Assembly (NCBI GenBank): GCA_035578175.1
Contig: JAQMRL010000002.1
Span: 131,442,171 to 131,506,170 of the forward strand
Direction: 5' to 3'
Origin: Catonia carolina
Lineage: Eukaryota > Arthropoda > Insecta > Hemiptera > Achilidae
Length of the DNA: 64,000 nucleotides
A model generated the notes under the pieces. That model had not been told where the DNA came from and ran no database searches. It worked only from the letters and a program-made list of their open reading frames with translations. The position numbers were made by a program, and so were the translations under genes. Of this stretch, positions 54,760 to 64,000 are shown in pieces; the first letter of the stretch is position 1; every line of letters begins with the position of its first letter.

Positions 54760-56520
54760 AACCAATTTTTTTTTGAAATAGAAGGATTGGGTAGTCAAGT
54801 TGTAAATATTAAAAATATTAGTGGTAATTTTGCTCGAGATGGAGAAGTCAAATTGGAAAAAGTTCTAAGTTACATATAGGCCTAGTATAAAGAACTTGGC
54901 TTATTGCATTGCCGTGTGCTTCAATTAATACGAGTAAAATATATTGCTTTTAAGTAATGAACGTTATTGTGGAAATTGGCTAAAACGCAACACTAACTTT
55001 GCTAATTGAAGTAAAAATGTAGCCAGATTCAACAATAATGTAATGTATTCCTCGGAATGTTGATAAAAATTTGTGTAATTTTGTTTTTATTTTTGGACCG
55101 TACAAAATGAAGTTCAGTCAGATTATATGTAAATATTATCATTAAACTTGAAAAGAACGAAGAAAATGGTCAGCGAGTACATGGCATCCATCAGAGTGGC
55201 TTTAGGATTAAATCTGAACATGTAAACGTCAAACAGAACACAGCATGCTCGGTGTTCTACCATCGTATAATCGCTATAATAATACATAATGTTAGGCCGG
55301 ACGGATAATTATACTAATTAGTGAACATTTAAGATGTTATTTTCCAAAGAGCCTATCTGCTCCCCCGTGCGCTTTACTGAGATGACGTTTATTGTGCAAA
55401 GGAAACGCAAGAACATGGATCAGCACTTTCTTCCTTAAATCATTACGTTGTTGTTCGCCGGCCAATTAGCAACGAGCTCTTCTTCCCGTCCATCCGACCG
55501 TCCGTCACGGACAGACACCCCCGCAAACCCCCTGCAACATTTCGTCTTCCGATCTTGCTATCATTTTCCATCCCTTATTTTTATCTCTTTCTATCTTCAG
55601 CCCCATTGCGTTCTTTAGCGTGATTTACCGTTTCTTCTGTCTCGGATAAATTAGTACTCTTAATATCTGCTAAATACAGTTCTGCTGTTGAAACGTTTTG
55701 CTTCAAGCAATGGACCCGCGCGTTCCCTCTCCTTTCTCCAGCTGCACTCGTTTCTCTCTCCATCAAATATATCTCTGCTTTTCTGTTTCATTCATTCTTC
55801 TCTCAACTAAAGAAAAACAGCGCAGCCCCTTCTTCATTATTTATCTCTTGTTATTTATTACAAATATCAACAAGCAAAATTAAATAACAAAAGCAAATAA
55901 TGGGCACCAGAAGATTCAGTTAATTTATTTTTGCTGAATTATTTTCCATTGTTATTTATATCCCGTTTAATTATTACAATATATAATTACTAAAGTTAAT
56001 CATAAGTCTAATTAATTTACTATTATTTTAGAATAATGTCTTCCAGATAATTTGGAATATGTATCCTTTTGCATTGAATAACAACTGTAATGATATTCAA
56101 CGAAGGAAAAAGCAACGGATTAAATGTAATCATCTTTATAAACGTAACGGATTAAGCCTAATTGTTCTAACTTTAAACTTAATAATCTACAATTTTTTTA
56201 AAGAAATCGGGATGCCCATATCATCCAAGATCTTACAACACATTGTCTGCTTGGTCTGTAATTAAACACTTGCTTGCCTGTTCGATCATCTGGCATTCGC
56301 AACAATTGACTTTACACTCCTTCCTATATTTTTGAATAGTTAATTTCTTACCCAGGCACTTTAAGTGTGGAAAAACATACTGAAGTGAAGTGATGAACGA
56401 GAAAAAGCATTTTCAAAATCATTAAAGAAAAAATTGGTAGTTAGAGTTTACTCAAGCTCCAAAAAAACTCGAGCAAGAAATTAAAGAAGTACTAACGCAT
56501 GATTATCGTAGTCCTAAAAT
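54760..56520. other. Unclassified; GC-richer island at 55180-55800
   Basis: The island contains GTTCGCCGGCCAATTAGCAA and CCGTCCATCCGACCGTCCG. It has short overlapping frames without domains and no repeat relation. Flanks are AT-rich. Possible regulatory or unique DNA. Confidence 0.3.
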
Positions 56521-56522
56521 AT

Positions 56523-56698
56523 TTTCTTTTTCTTTTTTACGTCGGATTGTTTAGAAAGTAACTGCTAATGAAAACGATGATGGGTGATAGATGAAAACGA
56601 GTTACGAAAAATGTCAAAAATGACCTGAAATCGAACTTGGGACCTCTGGCGTAGAAACTAGATGGACTCACCACTGCACCAAAGACGGTGCTAAGTTG
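56523..56698 (-). mobile_element. SINE-A copy, minus strand, full length
   Basis: Read on the minus strand: GTGCAGTGGTGAGTCC (A box), GTTTCTACGCC, AGTTCGATTTCAGGTC (B box), then CATTTTTCGTAAC, CGTTTTCATTAGCAG, CCGACGTAAAAAAG and an A-rich tail. All SINE-A landmarks are in order. Confidence 0.85.
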
Positions 56699-56736
56699 AC
56701 TAAAACGAACAAAAATTTAGAAGGCTAACAATAAAA

Positions 56737-56947
56737 TAGCAGATGGCACAGCGATTTTAAAGGTGAACGCTTCCGATATGTGCCTTTGAAAAGTTACAAA
56801 GCCATCTTGATAACATTCACGAATGGTGAAATAAATGGAGAGTGAAGATTAACGAGAATAAAACAACACACGTAAATTTTACATTAAAGAAGCCAACATG
56901 TCTGGTGATCACCTTGAATGGTACTGTAATCCCTCAAAAGACATATC
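56737..56947 (+). mobile_element. Jockey-type RT palm fragment
   Basis: KIADGTAIL sits at the catalytic ADDTAIL position, with the second Asp changed to Gly. After a stop, LQSHLDNIHEW, NKWRVKINENKTTHVNFTL and TLNGTVIPQKTY follow, the classic thumb-side blocks of Jockey elements. It stops at 56947 against an inverted piece of a second copy. Confidence 0.82.
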
Positions 56948-58085
56948 CTTGAAGATGGATTCGGATAGTTCCTTTACAGTCGGAATTTTGAAAACGTCGT
57001 GGAGGATTTTATTGCTTACATAAGAAGGAGCACCAGAAGCAAGTCTTAAGAATTTTGAGAGAAAGGCCTGGATCGACTTTAAGTTACTCTCTGCCGTTAC
57101 TCCAAAGAGGTAGATTTACTCCATAAGTACAGATTGGTCTCAAAAATGTTTTATTAAAATTTTGGAACGAAGATTCAATTTTGATCGAGGGTTAATTAAG
57201 CAAAAGAGTAGGTTCTGGTGGCGGTTAAATTCTAAACTTTCTGTACGCAGATGATTCATCCAAGTTAGTCGCTTGCTAAGCCACAAGCCAAGATATCGCA
57301 CCACTCTCGCCTGAAGGATATAAACATTATTCAGCACCACAGGTGATAAGTTTGACATCGTAAAGTGGACGTAACGTGTGTTGATTTATTTGGGTTCACC
57401 TTAAGGGGAGCACTATACCTCAAAAATCGAAAAAAATAGATTTTTCTAATTTTGGCGCCATTGCCTTTTGTATCTTCCTGTGTAAATACATACAAAAATT
57501 ATAACTGTACGATAGAAATTACGGAAGCTAAGAAAATCTTTTGTTAACTAATGTTTTGATCAGAATTTCTTTTAATTGAGTTAATCTGTGGAAACAATTA
57601 CGAGTTGCGAAATTCAAAGAACACAGAAAGCTGAGAAGGCAATGGAAAGTGTGTCAAAAGAAGGAAGACAAGAGAAAAAAGAGGAAATTATTTAAATAAA
57701 AAGAACAGTCTGGTGAGAATCAATATTATGGTGCAGGCCGATTTTAGGGTAAGTGAAACTTTACAGCTCATTTCCCGCAAATTCACTTTTTTCCAAAAAT
57801 GTACAGAATTTTCAAAAACTATTTGACTTTGAAGGTTGAAATTTTTTGAGCATGTTTCCCAGTATAATTGTGACATATAGTACTAGAATCATAGCTGTAT
57901 TATTACTAAGTATGAAATGAAATAAAAAATTCTACAAAAAAATTAAAGCCCTAACTCTTAACGGTTTCTTAGAAACGTGTACCTAAAATTAGGTCAGTTT
58001 AACATGGGTTAGATAGGAGATATAGTGCTCTTCTTAATACGCCAACAGGTAAGCCAGTTCTGTATTGGTAAAAGATGTCACCACT
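56948..58085 (-). mobile_element. Jockey-type LINE piece, interrupted by a MITE
   Basis: Minus-strand reading: LPIQNWLTCWR (58080-58038), the MITE, then IKVNPNKSTHV, NNVYILQARVVRYLGLWLSK, RLTWMNHL, SKLNLRSKILI (57358-57140), and SYVSNKILHDVFKIPTVKEL up to about 56950. The blocks match the sequence between the palm and the end of ORF2 in Jockey elements. Two frameshifts and stops make it inactive. Removing the MITE and one TTAA gives the codons for WRIKVNPNK without interruption. Confidence 0.85.
57405..58033. mobile_element. TTAA-flanked MITE 3 (piggyBac-like) in Jockey
   Basis: TTAA at 57401-57404 and 58034-58037 bounds 629 bp with TIRs GGGGAGCACTATACCTC and GAGATATAGTGCTCTTC (14 of 17 pair). 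The host LINE frame is continuous across the reconstructed empty site, so the TTAA is a true target duplication. No transposase; trans-mobilised, if ever active, by a piggyBac-type enzyme. Confidence 0.9.
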
Positions 58086-58089
58086 GTGG

Positions 58090-59090
58090 AAGCTTTTCCC
58101 TCACGAACATTTCCGTGTCGTCAATTACACATTATTAAAAAAAAAACTAAAAAGAATTACCATATCGTGTTTAATAACAAATCAAACATTAATATATTAT
58201 GTTTGTGAACATGAAATCTATTTTGAAGATCGATATACAATGGATGAAAACGACCTAAGTGACCGTTTTGCATCGTAATAAAAGTGGAATTAGTACATGT
58301 GTGTGACGGACGATGTGTATGCCTATTAAAATCATTGAAAAAATAATTTTATAATATGTTATGTTCTACATATGATTGCATTTGTGGTAACTTTTATTCG
58401 ACATTATTATAAACTAGAATAGCCAAACTATATTATGAATTGTGATAACAGAACATCTCATTGTATTGACTTCCGTATTTTAAACACGAAAGAATAGAAT
58501 TGCCCATCCGTGTAACACATGAATATTATTATTATATAGGCCTACTACATTCATACACAGATATAAACAGGCTTAGATTATATTATAATATACATACATA
58601 ACAGTATTCAATGCATCATTGCCTCATTGTTGAAATTATAATGTGTGAATCGCCCACGGAATTCCGGTAGTTATATCCGGTGAAATATTGGCCCCAAATA
58701 CACAGGTTAGGTTAAAACATACTCATACGATTATTGGAAGGACGAAGGGGGACCGCCAGGTAATATTACAATATATCTAATACCCCAATAATTGGGTGTG
58801 CATGTATTTGACAGGACATTGTTAGCGTTAAGTGATTAGAATTGTAATTGAAAATGAGATTGGCGTACAATGAAATTATAAAGGCTACGCTGTATTATGC
58901 GATCGATATATCTAGATAAATAAACACGTTGATCATGTGAAATAGGCTTAAATGTATAACGAGTTATGTTTATTTGATAACGGAAATTGTACGTGATTAT
59001 TCTAAATAATCTCTTATGAATATGATTGTATTACAATACTCATAAAAATAATTACACAATTAATATTACAGATTATTATTGTTTAAAACT
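58090..59090. other. Unclassified, AT-rich
   Basis: No repeat matches within the window and no domain in the 67-codon frame at 58075-58278. The patch 58640-58800 is slightly GC-richer. Confidence 0.4.
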
Positions 59091-59095
59091 CTAAT

Positions 59096-59298
59096 GTACG
59101 TACGTTACAATCTGTTCAATTTAAGAACAATGAGTAACCTCATGACCCAATGAGATGAGGATGATTATAACTTGTAAATGAGGTATAGTCTTGTACAGAC
59201 TTAGGCTGAACATTCCTGAGAGAGTATAGTTAATTAAACCCAATCATCAAAGTGTACCGATTACTTTCTAGTATTCAAATGCGTATAAATACAAAAAT
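59096..59298 (-). mobile_element. SINE-B copy 4, 5'-truncated
   Basis: GTACGTTACAATCTGTTCAA through CCTGAGAGAGTATAGTTAAT to CTAGTATTCAAATGCG matches the 3' two-thirds of SINE-B in antisense. The tRNA-like head is missing. Confidence 0.8.
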
Positions 59299-59483
59299 AG
59301 ATAATTAATGTCGGAGGGAACAACATGGAGTGATGCTTGGTAGAACACAACTTGCCATATTTTAACGATATTTACCATACTTACCATATTTTTTGGTGGT
59401 AAATAGTTTTAAAGAGTGAAATAATGTTTTTTTACACATGTTTTTAACCATAGTTGGTATATTAATTTCCACTACTTTGTTAA

Positions 59484-60990
59484 TTATTGTAATTGTAGAG
59501 TAGCAGTCTATGTTCCAGTACATCGTTGATCTAAAATCCAACTAAATCAAATTGTTGTAAATTCAAGAAATGTTTTTTAGGAAATTCACAATCTGTTGGA
59601 AACCTTCAGTGAATGTGATAACACAAAATTTGGAAAAAATTAACATGGTAAATAAATGTGAGTGGAGACAGTCCAGTGACAGAACTCCGACGTGAATAGA
59701 TAAGTTTAGCATTAAGTGCAGCATTTAAAACACTGTAATGAATAGTCAATTACAGTACTACGTTGATTGATGAGGTCCCGGCTCCATCGACGTTTTAGAC
59801 GTCTTATTGGGTTGTTTGGGAGAGTCTGCGTAGCCATATTTGAGATCAATGGGTTATGGTAGTTCACAAGTTTCTCCCTGAATTTTGTATAGAGTTTTAA
59901 GAAAACGTCATTTATGCAGGGTACGTTTAAGTCTGAGTGAAGCGTTTTATTAGTTACATAATATGGGGCGTTAACTGTCCTGCGTAAAAGCTTTGATTGA
60001 AAACGCTGAATTTTTGCTATTACCAATGGTTTTGCACAGCAGTAAAGCTAACTGGCATAGCTCCATATTGGTCGAAGGTAGCAGTTGTAAATGGTTAATT
60101 TGGATGTAATTGGTAACTTCGATTTGCGTGAAAGAAGTCTGTACAATTGTTTGAAACTGTCCTGGAGTGTCTTTCTTGTTTTAGAAATAATTTAAAAAAA
60201 TTATGAAAATTAAACAATTTCTGATTAAAAATCTAAATGTTCTAAACAGTAATTAAATACCTATATCGAGATAAATTATAAGAAGAAAATATAATATTCA
60301 AAATTAATATTCCAGAAACCAATAATCTGAATTTAAAGCAAGAAAACAAAGGTAGTATAATTTTAATTAAATAATTTGAACCAGTAAAAAAGTAATTAAA
60401 GGAAATTATTAAAATATCAAGAGTCAATCTAATTATGGAACCAAATGAAATAAGTTTGATTATTTTGAAATATGAAGATAAATATTAATTAATTTATTAA
60501 GTTACTTTATAATAAAAGTCAATCTAATTATGGAACCAAATGAAATAGGTTTGATTATTTTGAAATATGAAGATAAATATTAAGTTAATTTATTCAAGAC
60601 TATAAAACCGAATGCAGCGATGGATCGACGCTCCATTTGATTCCCGATCAAAGGATGGAACACAAGAAGCAAGAGGACTCCAAAAAATCAATTCAATTTC
60701 GTAATTATAAAATAATTATTATTTAATTAATTGAGCTCATAACTATTTTTTATTAAACTTGAATATAACAACAAATTGTGTAATGTATTATTATTATAAC
60801 ATTTAAATACAGTTAAAACAACTAGATTTATAATAAAAGTGTCATCAATAAATCAATAAATGTCATTACAACAGAATTTTCAATTTTTTTATATAACAGA
60901 TTTTGTCAATTTCAATCAATTTTCGTTTTCATTAAATACATTTTTCATTTTTTATTAGCGCATTATTTCATTTCATTACATAATGAATGT
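59484..60990. repeat. Family-X repeat, copy 2, split by a LINE
   Basis: 59484-59575 (TAGCAGTCTATG to TTGTAAATTCAAG) and 60186-60990 follow copy 1 at 44.9-45.9 kb in order. The LINE between them begins and ends near TTTTAG.AAAT, possibly the target duplication. An internal ~65-bp segment occurs twice (60423-60488, 60518-60584). Confidence 0.55.
59580..60185 (-). mobile_element. Jockey-type LINE 3' end
   Basis: The minus strand reads KTRKTLQDSFKQLYRLLSRK, LTIYNCYLRPIWSY, then from 60026 IAKIQRFQSKLLRRTVNAPY, YVTNKTLHSDLNVP and NPIRRLKRRWSRDL near the stop at 59712. The order Y...L.P...YG, IQ..Q.K.LR.I..AP, N..IH.DL, RRLKR is the C-terminal half of the Jockey RT ORF. The last 104 codons are open, making it one of the better-preserved LINEs here. 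Confidence 0.85.
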
Positions 60991-61013
60991 GGTAATAGAA
61001 ATGGATGTGTGTA

Positions 61014-61951
61014 CGAGGTGTGGCTATTAAAGAACGAGACTGATGTTGTAAAAAATTAATTTTAATTTTATACATAATCACTTATTGTCACCTTCAATAT
61101 ACACTCCTCCTCTACCCCTACAACGCTCCATGCGAATTTTCCATTGTTGGAAACAGTGCTGGAAGTCATCTTCTGTTAGCTCCTTCAGGACAAGTGCCGC
61201 TCAAAATTGTTTGAAATGAAGCTCCCAAAAATGTTTGTACTGACACTTTGTACGCGATTGAAAATGACCCAAATTTTTTGGAAACGATAATAAAATGTGA
61301 TGAAACGTGGTTTTTTACTTATGATCCGGAAACGAAGCGCCGATCCATGCACTGGAAGAGCCAAACTTCACCGAGAGCCAAAAAACCTCAAATGAGCAAG
61401 TCAAAATTTAAAGCAATGATGATTGTTTTTTTTGATATCCTTGAAATTGTGTACCTTCACTGGGTTCTTGAAGTTCAAACAATTAATCAGTATTACTACC
61501 TTGAGGTACTTTCTAAACTAAGTCAATGAGTAAGAAAAAAACGCCCCGGAATGTGGAAGGACAAATCATGGGTTCTCCACCAAGACAATGCGCCAGCTCA
61601 TACCGCGTTATCTGTCAAGAGGTTCCTCGCCAAGTACAGCATCTTAGTGTTAGAACATCCACCTTATTCATCAGATCTTGCACCATGTGACTTCTACCTG
61701 TTCCCTAAGGTGAAGTCTGCATTAAAAGGGACAAAATTTGAGTCTGTGGAAGCTGTAAAAGAGAAAGCGGCACGTGTTCGGAAGGAGCTGACAGAAGATG
61801 ACTTCCAGCACTGTTTTCAACAATGGAAATGGTGCATGAAGCGGTGTAGGGATAGAAAAGGAGTGTATCTTGAAGGTGACAATAAGTGATTATTTATAAA
61901 ATAAAAATGAATTTTTTTACATCAGTCTCGTTATTTAATAGCCACACCTTG
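61014..61951 (+). mobile_element. mariner (DD34D) with ~190-bp inverted ends
   Basis: TA duplicated at 61012-61013 and 61952-61953 flanks a 938-bp element starting CGAGGTGTGGCTATTA and ending TAGCCACACCTTG. The first ~190 bases (61014-61203) are an inverted copy of the last ~190 (61762-61951), including the end of the transposase gene. The N-terminal DNA-binding half of the transposase has been lost and replaced by that copy. Confidence 0.93.
61248..61889 (+). pseudogene. mariner transposase, N-terminus lost, one stop
   Basis: The catalytic domain is preserved: IENDPNFLETIIKCDETWFF (first Asp), SKFKAMMIVFFDI, YYLEVL, WVLHQDNAPAH (second Asp) and SSDLAPCDFYLFPKVKSAL (third Asp, 34 residues later, DD34D). 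An in-frame TGA at 61527-61529 replaces what is commonly an Arg codon before VRKKRPGMW. The frame ends at 61889 with VYLEGDNK. About half the usual ~345-residue protein is missing at the N-terminus, so the DNA-binding region is absent and it cannot transpose itself. Confidence 0.92.
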
Positions 61952-61954
61952 TAT

Positions 61955-63265
61955 AAAAAATTGTATAAATTGTTAAGATAAAAATTCTATTTATTTGGAA
62001 ATAAAGTATTATATTATTATTAGTATATAAAAAAACATTGTGTTGGATAATAATGCATAAATGATAAGACAAAAATAGATATAATAATCATCTGTTTGAT
62101 AAGAATTACAGATCAGCTATGAGCTCATGAGAGGGTAAAGTACAAGAATTGTTGGAGAGCGAGTAGAATTAATAGAACAGATTTAATAATAATTGTTTAA
62201 ATAATTTCCAGTGAAAAGTCAATTTAACGTAAGATTTAATATGATCAGTTAGATGATATAATAGATGGAAATAGTCTCGTACAACCAGTGAAATAACTGC
62301 TTGAAGGGTTTCCTCGGTTAGACCCTTCAACTCATAAGGGTCAAAGGTCAAAGGGTAGATACTGTATGAAGAGTAAGCGCGGATGCGTGTGCAAGCTTGT
62401 TTAAGTGTTTGCGTATAACTTTGTGCTTGTGTGAGTGTAAGATGAAGTTTGTATTTCTGTTACGAACGCGTACATTTTCAGGAAGATAACTCACCTCAAG
62501 GGAAGTGACTTTCCTTAACTTTCGGCTTGGCTTTAAATCAAACCCCCTTCAACGTTTTAACTGTTAGAGGGCAGTAAATTACTACTGAAACTGCCATTGA
62601 AAATGTCCACTAATTTTACTGTGGATAATTTAATTGTTCAAATTCGTTTAATACTTCACCATCGGGATCGGAAACTGTATTCTTTTACATGACATTTAAA
62701 ATATTTAAAATCTACAATAATAATTTTCATTAAAATACCATTTTGCAGAATTTTTATATAAGTACAATTTTTAAGTTCAAATTGAACTCTGAGCCAAATT
62801 GAAAAAAGTTTTTCAACATCACTAGAAAAAAAATTAATTAACATTTAAGAGTAATTTACAATCTGTTTAACAAAACCTTTTAATGAACGTGTGTTAAGAT
62901 TTCACATAATTATCTCAAAGAAGACAAAACTTAGTAGCGTTGCATTTATTCCTTCAAAGCAAAAAATTGCTGAATTTATAATCAATATTTCGAACTTTTT
63001 CAGTCCACTTTGTCTTGTTCGGTTTATTACAATTTTTCGAAAAACGTTCTTATTTTTTCATACCATTCATTCGACCTCTTAGGTCCATTTTTTATTCAAA
63101 GTTTATTTTGTTTTACGTTTGTCAACCATTCTAAAGGCTACCGCAGGATTTTAGTCATCTTCTGATCTTATCTCATTATATTGTTGAGGATCTCTCTCTC
63201 GAATTTCTCTGCTTCTCTTAGATTAGCCTTGACTGAGTCATGCAGCCAGGTAGGGGGCTTCATCC
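61955..63265. other. AT-rich DNA, nothing firmly recognised
   Basis: The patch 62330-62620 is GC-richer. Short frames at 62169-62351, 62656-62844 and 62891-63082 have no domains. Confidence 0.4.
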
Positions 63266-63269
63266 CCTC

Positions 63270-63432
63270 GAACAACAGATTAAGATTTCACACCAGTCTA
63301 CTATGTTGAGGGTCCCCGGTTCGATTTCTAATCAGGTCTGTCATTTTTTATCTTTATCGCTCAATTTCATTTATCACCCTTTACTAGTTTTATTGTACAT
63401 AGCAGTCAGACGTAAAACTCAAACGAAAATCC
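63270..63432 (+). mobile_element. SINE-A copy, diverged
   Basis: GGGTCCCCGGTTCGATTTC (B box), CAGGTCTGTCATTTTTTATC, TTTATTGTACATAGCAGTCA and GACGTAAAACTCAAACG follow the family landmarks. The A-box half is poorly preserved. Confidence 0.7.
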
Positions 63433-63542
63433 CCAGATCCAGCCCTTTTCAAACCAAACCAAAATCCTGACTACGTTCCTATTTTATTACAGTATTATAA
63501 TGTTTGATCTTGGCTTAACGCAAAATTGTTTTTCTTTTTCAG

Positions 63543-63650
63543 GTTGTGAGTTCTAAGGAGTGAAGTAGTTAGGCCTAACAATTTTTCTAACCTAATGTTG
63601 TCGCTCTCTTTTCGATTTTGTTTTACAGTATTGTCTCCTAAGGTAATAAA
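63543..63650. repeat. Family-C linker module, copy 2
   Basis: GTTGTGAGTTCTAAGGAGTG, TTAGGCCTAAC and ACAGTATTGTCTCC match 35588-35695. It again precedes a family-C unit, which confirms that the module belongs to the repeat. Confidence 0.75.
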
Positions 63651-63769
63651 AATTGCTTAATTTCCCAAGTGACTTAGGTTTTTTGTTTGTTATATATTTA
63701 CTATTTTTTTAAATTAATTTGCGGTCTTTCAAACAGAAAGAGCGGACTACTCTTTGTTTGTTGTTTTAT

Positions 63770-64000
63770 ATATGCTGTTTAGTTCATCAGATGAAAGGCT
63801 GTTTCGAACCTCTAGAGTCTTTACTAAGTAAAACGAGGAGTGAGGTGGTTTACCATTCCCTTCCTAACTGAGTGGAAAGTATGCTTATCAGCATGCCAGG
63901 CCTTCTGAAAAGCATCTGATTTCCTCCCTACAAATAACATCTTTACTTCATTTACCAAAGGGTCTGGCTGTATAATGAAATTCATAAATCTCAGAGAAGA
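63770..64000 (-). repeat. Family-C copy, cut by window end
   Basis: TTCATCAGATGAAAGGCTG, GAACCTCTAGAGTCTTTAC and AGGAGTGAGGTGG match the family start. The minus strand reads NFIIQPDPLVNEVKMLF and AFQKAWHADKHTF, with the end of the frame shifted. It continues beyond 64000. Confidence 0.8.

Noticed and set aside
1..64000. CRISPR array, bacterial operons or integrated virus
   Set aside because: No regularly spaced repeats, no compact ORFs, and no viral protein signature were seen.

Overview
The window is non-coding DNA from an animal nuclear genome, most likely an arthropod and plausibly a hemipteran insect. I infer this from the strong A+T bias, the lack of any long intact ORF, and a dense load of typical arthropod transposons: mariner and other Tc1/mariner-superfamily elements, TTAA-targeting piggyBac-like elements, Jockey-type and RTE-like LINE tails, and two tRNA-derived SINE families. 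The species call is inference. I found no convincing host protein-coding gene, rRNA, functional tRNA gene or CRISPR array. Nearly every ORF above 60 codons is either a transposon relic or a chance frame in low-complexity DNA.

Layout. 1-9.7 kb: AT-rich DNA with a SINE-B copy (perfect 14-bp target duplication) split by a 0.93-kb inverted-repeat MITE, LINE tails at 4.2 and 6.1 kb, a GC-richer island at 7.5-8.1 kb, a family-C repeat and a SINE-A copy. 9.7-20 kb: LINE tails on both strands (12.2, 12.7, 14.3, 16.5, 19.6 kb), two of them carrying the same nonsense codon, and a family-D inverted-repeat element with a nested SINE-B. 20-33.5 kb: a family-C palindrome, an identical ~167-bp repeat pair, two more family-D copies, and a short tandem array whose units share a base-paired stem. 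34.5-36.3 kb: a family-C pair broken by a 5'-truncated LINE and by a SINE-A. 39-49.5 kb: LINEs, two TTAA-flanked MITEs, an AT-rich repeat with an internal duplication, and two perfect hairpins placed back to back. 51.5-62 kb: a near-perfect palindrome made of two inverted halves of a DD41D transposon, a Jockey copy with a piggyBac-like MITE inserted so cleanly that the reading frame is restored across the empty site, and a mariner (DD34D) whose 5' end is an inverted copy of its 3' end. 63.2-64 kb: SINE-A and another family-C copy.

There is no pathway here. The relationships are those of nested insertions, which give a relative order: LINEs or family-C/D repeats are older, and SINEs and MITEs landed in them. 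The recurring theme is fold-back structure. Two transposase-bearing elements have become partly or wholly palindromic, and several other inverted repeats with no obvious transposon lie elsewhere. All family names A, B, C, D, F and X are labels used only for this window. Base composition was judged by eye, not computed.
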